Part shown: in pieces, positions 7,191-8,653 of the stretch | Position numbering within the stretch: position 1 is the stretch's first letter | Layout: every line of letters begins with the position of its first letter | Origin: an uncultured Bacteroidales bacterium | GTDB lineage: Bacteria; Bacteroidota; Bacteroidia; Bacteroidales; UBA932 | Assembly (NCBI GenBank): GCA_946062035.1 | Contig: CAMGTS010000045.1 | Coordinates: 1 to 8,653 of the forward strand | Direction of reading: 5' to 3' | DNA length: 8,653 nt | Notes under the pieces: generated by a model | Seen by the model: the letters and a program-made list of their open reading frames with translations, nothing else | Told to the model about the DNA's origin: nothing | Databases searched by the model: none | Translations under genes and position numbers: made by a program

Positions 7191-8653
7191 ATGAAAGAAA
7201 CCCTTAACAGGATATTGGAGGAGAGCTTCAAAAACAATTGGGACCGTCCTGCCTTGTCCGATTATAAAGGAAAAACACTTCACTACAGAGATGTGGCAAG
7301 AAAGATTGTCAAGCTTCATATTCTGTTTGAATCGAGCGGAATAGGCAAGGGGGAGAAAGTCGCACTTTGTTCGCGCAACCAATCAAATTGGGGAGTGGTT
7401 CTTCTTGCCTGCCTGACTTACGGAGCGATTCCTGTCCCTATCTTACACGAATTCAAGGCCGGAAATATTGAGTTTATCGTCAATCATTCAGAGAGTAAGT
7501 GTCTGTTTGTGAGCGGACTGATAAACGATATGATAACTCCGTCCCATATGCCTGATTTAAAGGCGATAGTGAATATGGACGACCTCTCTTTAATTCTGTC
7601 GAATGATGCGGCGGTAAATGAGACTATCGAACATATCAATGAGTTGTTCGGAAAGAAATTTCCCAAGTCGTTCTCGGTCGGTGATGTGCGTTTCGTTGCA
7701 GAGCAGAATCCTGACGATTTGGCGATGATTAACTATACAAGCGGAACAAGCGGTTTTTCGAAGGGGGTGATGATTCCGTACAGGGCGTTGCTTGCCAATA
7801 TAAACTTCGCAAGAAAATATCTTCCTGAACTGGATAATACAAAGGAGGTTGTTTCGATGCTCCCGTCCGCTCACATGTACGGAATGATGTTTGAGTTCCT
7901 GTATGAAATGTGCATAGGGTGCCATGTCCATTTCCTGACAAGAACCCCGTCACCAAGCATTATCGTAAAGGCCTTCGAAGAGATCAAACCGGCGGTGATT
8001 ATATCAGTTCCCCTGATTATTGAGAAGATCTATAAGAACAAGCTCCAGCCATTTCTGCAAAAGCCGGGTGTGCGTTTCATGCTCAGTCTACCGATCGTCG
8101 ACAAGAAAATAAAGGAGAAGATAAACGCCACGCTATCAGATTCTTTCGGAGGAAACTTTATTCAAGTGATAGTAGGCGGAGCACCGTTCAACAAGGAGGC
8201 GGAGAAATTTTTCCACGATATAGGTTTCAGATTCACAGTCGGTTACGGTATGACGGAGTGTGCCCCTCTTATCACATATTCTCCTTGGAATAACAGAAAG
8301 CTCGGGTCATGCGGCAAGGTCATAGATGATGTGGAACTGAAGATAGATTCTTCCGATCCGACGACGGTTCCTGGAGAGATTCTTGTAAAAGGACCTGTGG
8401 TGATGCTTGGTTATTATAAAAATGAAGAGGCTACTAAAGATGCGTTTACGGAAGATGGGTGGATGAGAACCGGTGACCTCGGCATATTGGATGCCGAAGG
8501 CTTTCTTTTCATCAAAGGACGTTGCAAGAGTATGATTCTTGGCGCAAGCGGGCAGAACATATATCCTGAAGAGATAGAGGGGGCATTGAACAATATGCCT
8601 TATGTCGCAGAATCGTTGGTTATCGAAGACAATGGCAGACTTGTTGCCTTGGT
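7191..8653 (+). CDS. Long-chain acyl-CoA synthetase-like AMP-binding ligase (3' end outside window)
   Basis: Member of the ANL superfamily of adenylating enzymes: it activates a carboxylate, probably a fatty acid, with ATP to an acyl-AMP and transfers it to CoA or an acyl carrier protein. The frame is open from the ATG at 7191 to the window edge (487 complete codons). Visible motifs are the phosphate-binding loop YTSGTSGFSKG (182-192), the adenine-binding GYGMTE (351-356), TGDLG with Asp429 binding ribose, and the hinge region GRCKSMILGASGQNIYPEEI starting at 443. The catalytic C-terminal lysine motif would lie just past the edge; family length of roughly 550 suggests about 60 residues are missing. 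The GQNIYPEEIE form is typical of long-chain fatty acid ligases. The loop reads GFSKG where GxPKG is usual. No signal peptide is seen, so it is cytoplasmic. It starts 24 bases after the ABC exporter stop with no terminator between, so it probably belongs to the same operon. Confidence 0.92.
   Translation, partial: MKETLNRILEESFKNNWDRPALSDYKGKTLHYRDVARKIVKLHILFESSGIGKGEKVALCSRNQSNWGVVLLACLTYGAIPVPILHEFKAGNIEFIVNHSESKCLFVSGLINDMITPSHMPDLKAIVNMDDLSLILSNDAAVNETIEHINELFGKKFPKSFSVGDVRFVAEQNPDDLAMINYTSGTSGFSKGVMIPYRALLANINFARKYLPELDNTKEVVSMLPSAHMYGMMFEFLYEMCIGCHVHFLTRTPSPSIIVKAFEEIKPAVIISVPLIIEKIYKNKLQPFLQKPGVRFMLSLPIVDKKIKEKINATLSDSFGGNFIQVIVGGAPFNKEAEKFFHDIGFRFTVGYGMTECAPLITYSPWNNRKLGSCGKVIDDVELKIDSSDPTTVPGEILVKGPVVMLGYYKNEEATKDAFTEDGWMRTGDLGILDAEGFLFIKGRCKSMILGASGQNIYPEEIEGALNNMPYVAESLVIEDNGRLVAL

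Noticed and set aside
1..8653. Mobile element, CRISPR array, toxin-antitoxin or phage defence system
   Set aside because: No transposase or integrase, no regularly spaced repeats, no small overlapping gene pair of that type, and even base composition throughout; all genes look like core metabolism or envelope functions.

Overview
The window is most consistent with a chromosomal segment from a member of the Bacteroidota, probably order Bacteroidales. This is an inference from several signs. The lipoprotein, the KdsD-like protein and the AMP-ligase all have the look of that phylum. Most starts lack a clear Shine-Dalgarno sequence and sit behind A/T-rich leaders. One candidate promoter matches the phylum's TAnnTTTG -7 element. 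Base composition is moderate and even throughout, with no insertion sequence, tRNA, rRNA or CRISPR array visible. Every gene lies on the + strand.

Layout. (1) Positions 1-1954: the 3' part of a KdsD-type arabinose-5-phosphate isomerase (SIS plus two CBS domains), which shares one base with the start of an agmatinase/arginase-family ureohydrolase. (2) Positions 1955-2171: a 217-base gap with no convincing gene. It holds a weak long-loop hairpin followed by four T. (3) Positions 2172-2946: a monocistronic-looking FKBP-type peptidyl-prolyl isomerase lipoprotein, closed by a strong intrinsic terminator. (4) Positions 2961-8653: a Bacteroidota-like -7 element directly behind that terminator, then three tightly spaced genes. 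These are a 765-residue membrane-anchored protein of unknown function with a probable beta-propeller-like C-terminus, an MsbA-like ABC exporter (6-base gap), and a long-chain acyl-CoA/acyl-ACP synthetase-like AMP ligase (24-base gap) that runs off the right edge.

How they may work together. Envelope biogenesis is the common thread. KdsD feeds Kdo synthesis for lipopolysaccharide. The FKBP is a folding factor, most likely lipid-anchored on the periplasmic side. The ABC exporter resembles lipid flippases of the MsbA type, and the AMP ligase activates fatty acids. The unknown anchored protein is the first gene of the exporter/ligase cluster and is the main candidate for something undescribed, possibly a periplasmic partner of the exporter. 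That link rests on gene order only. The ureohydrolase does not fit the envelope theme and is more likely a polyamine or arginine catabolism enzyme. The rest of the window looks like ordinary core-genome content.
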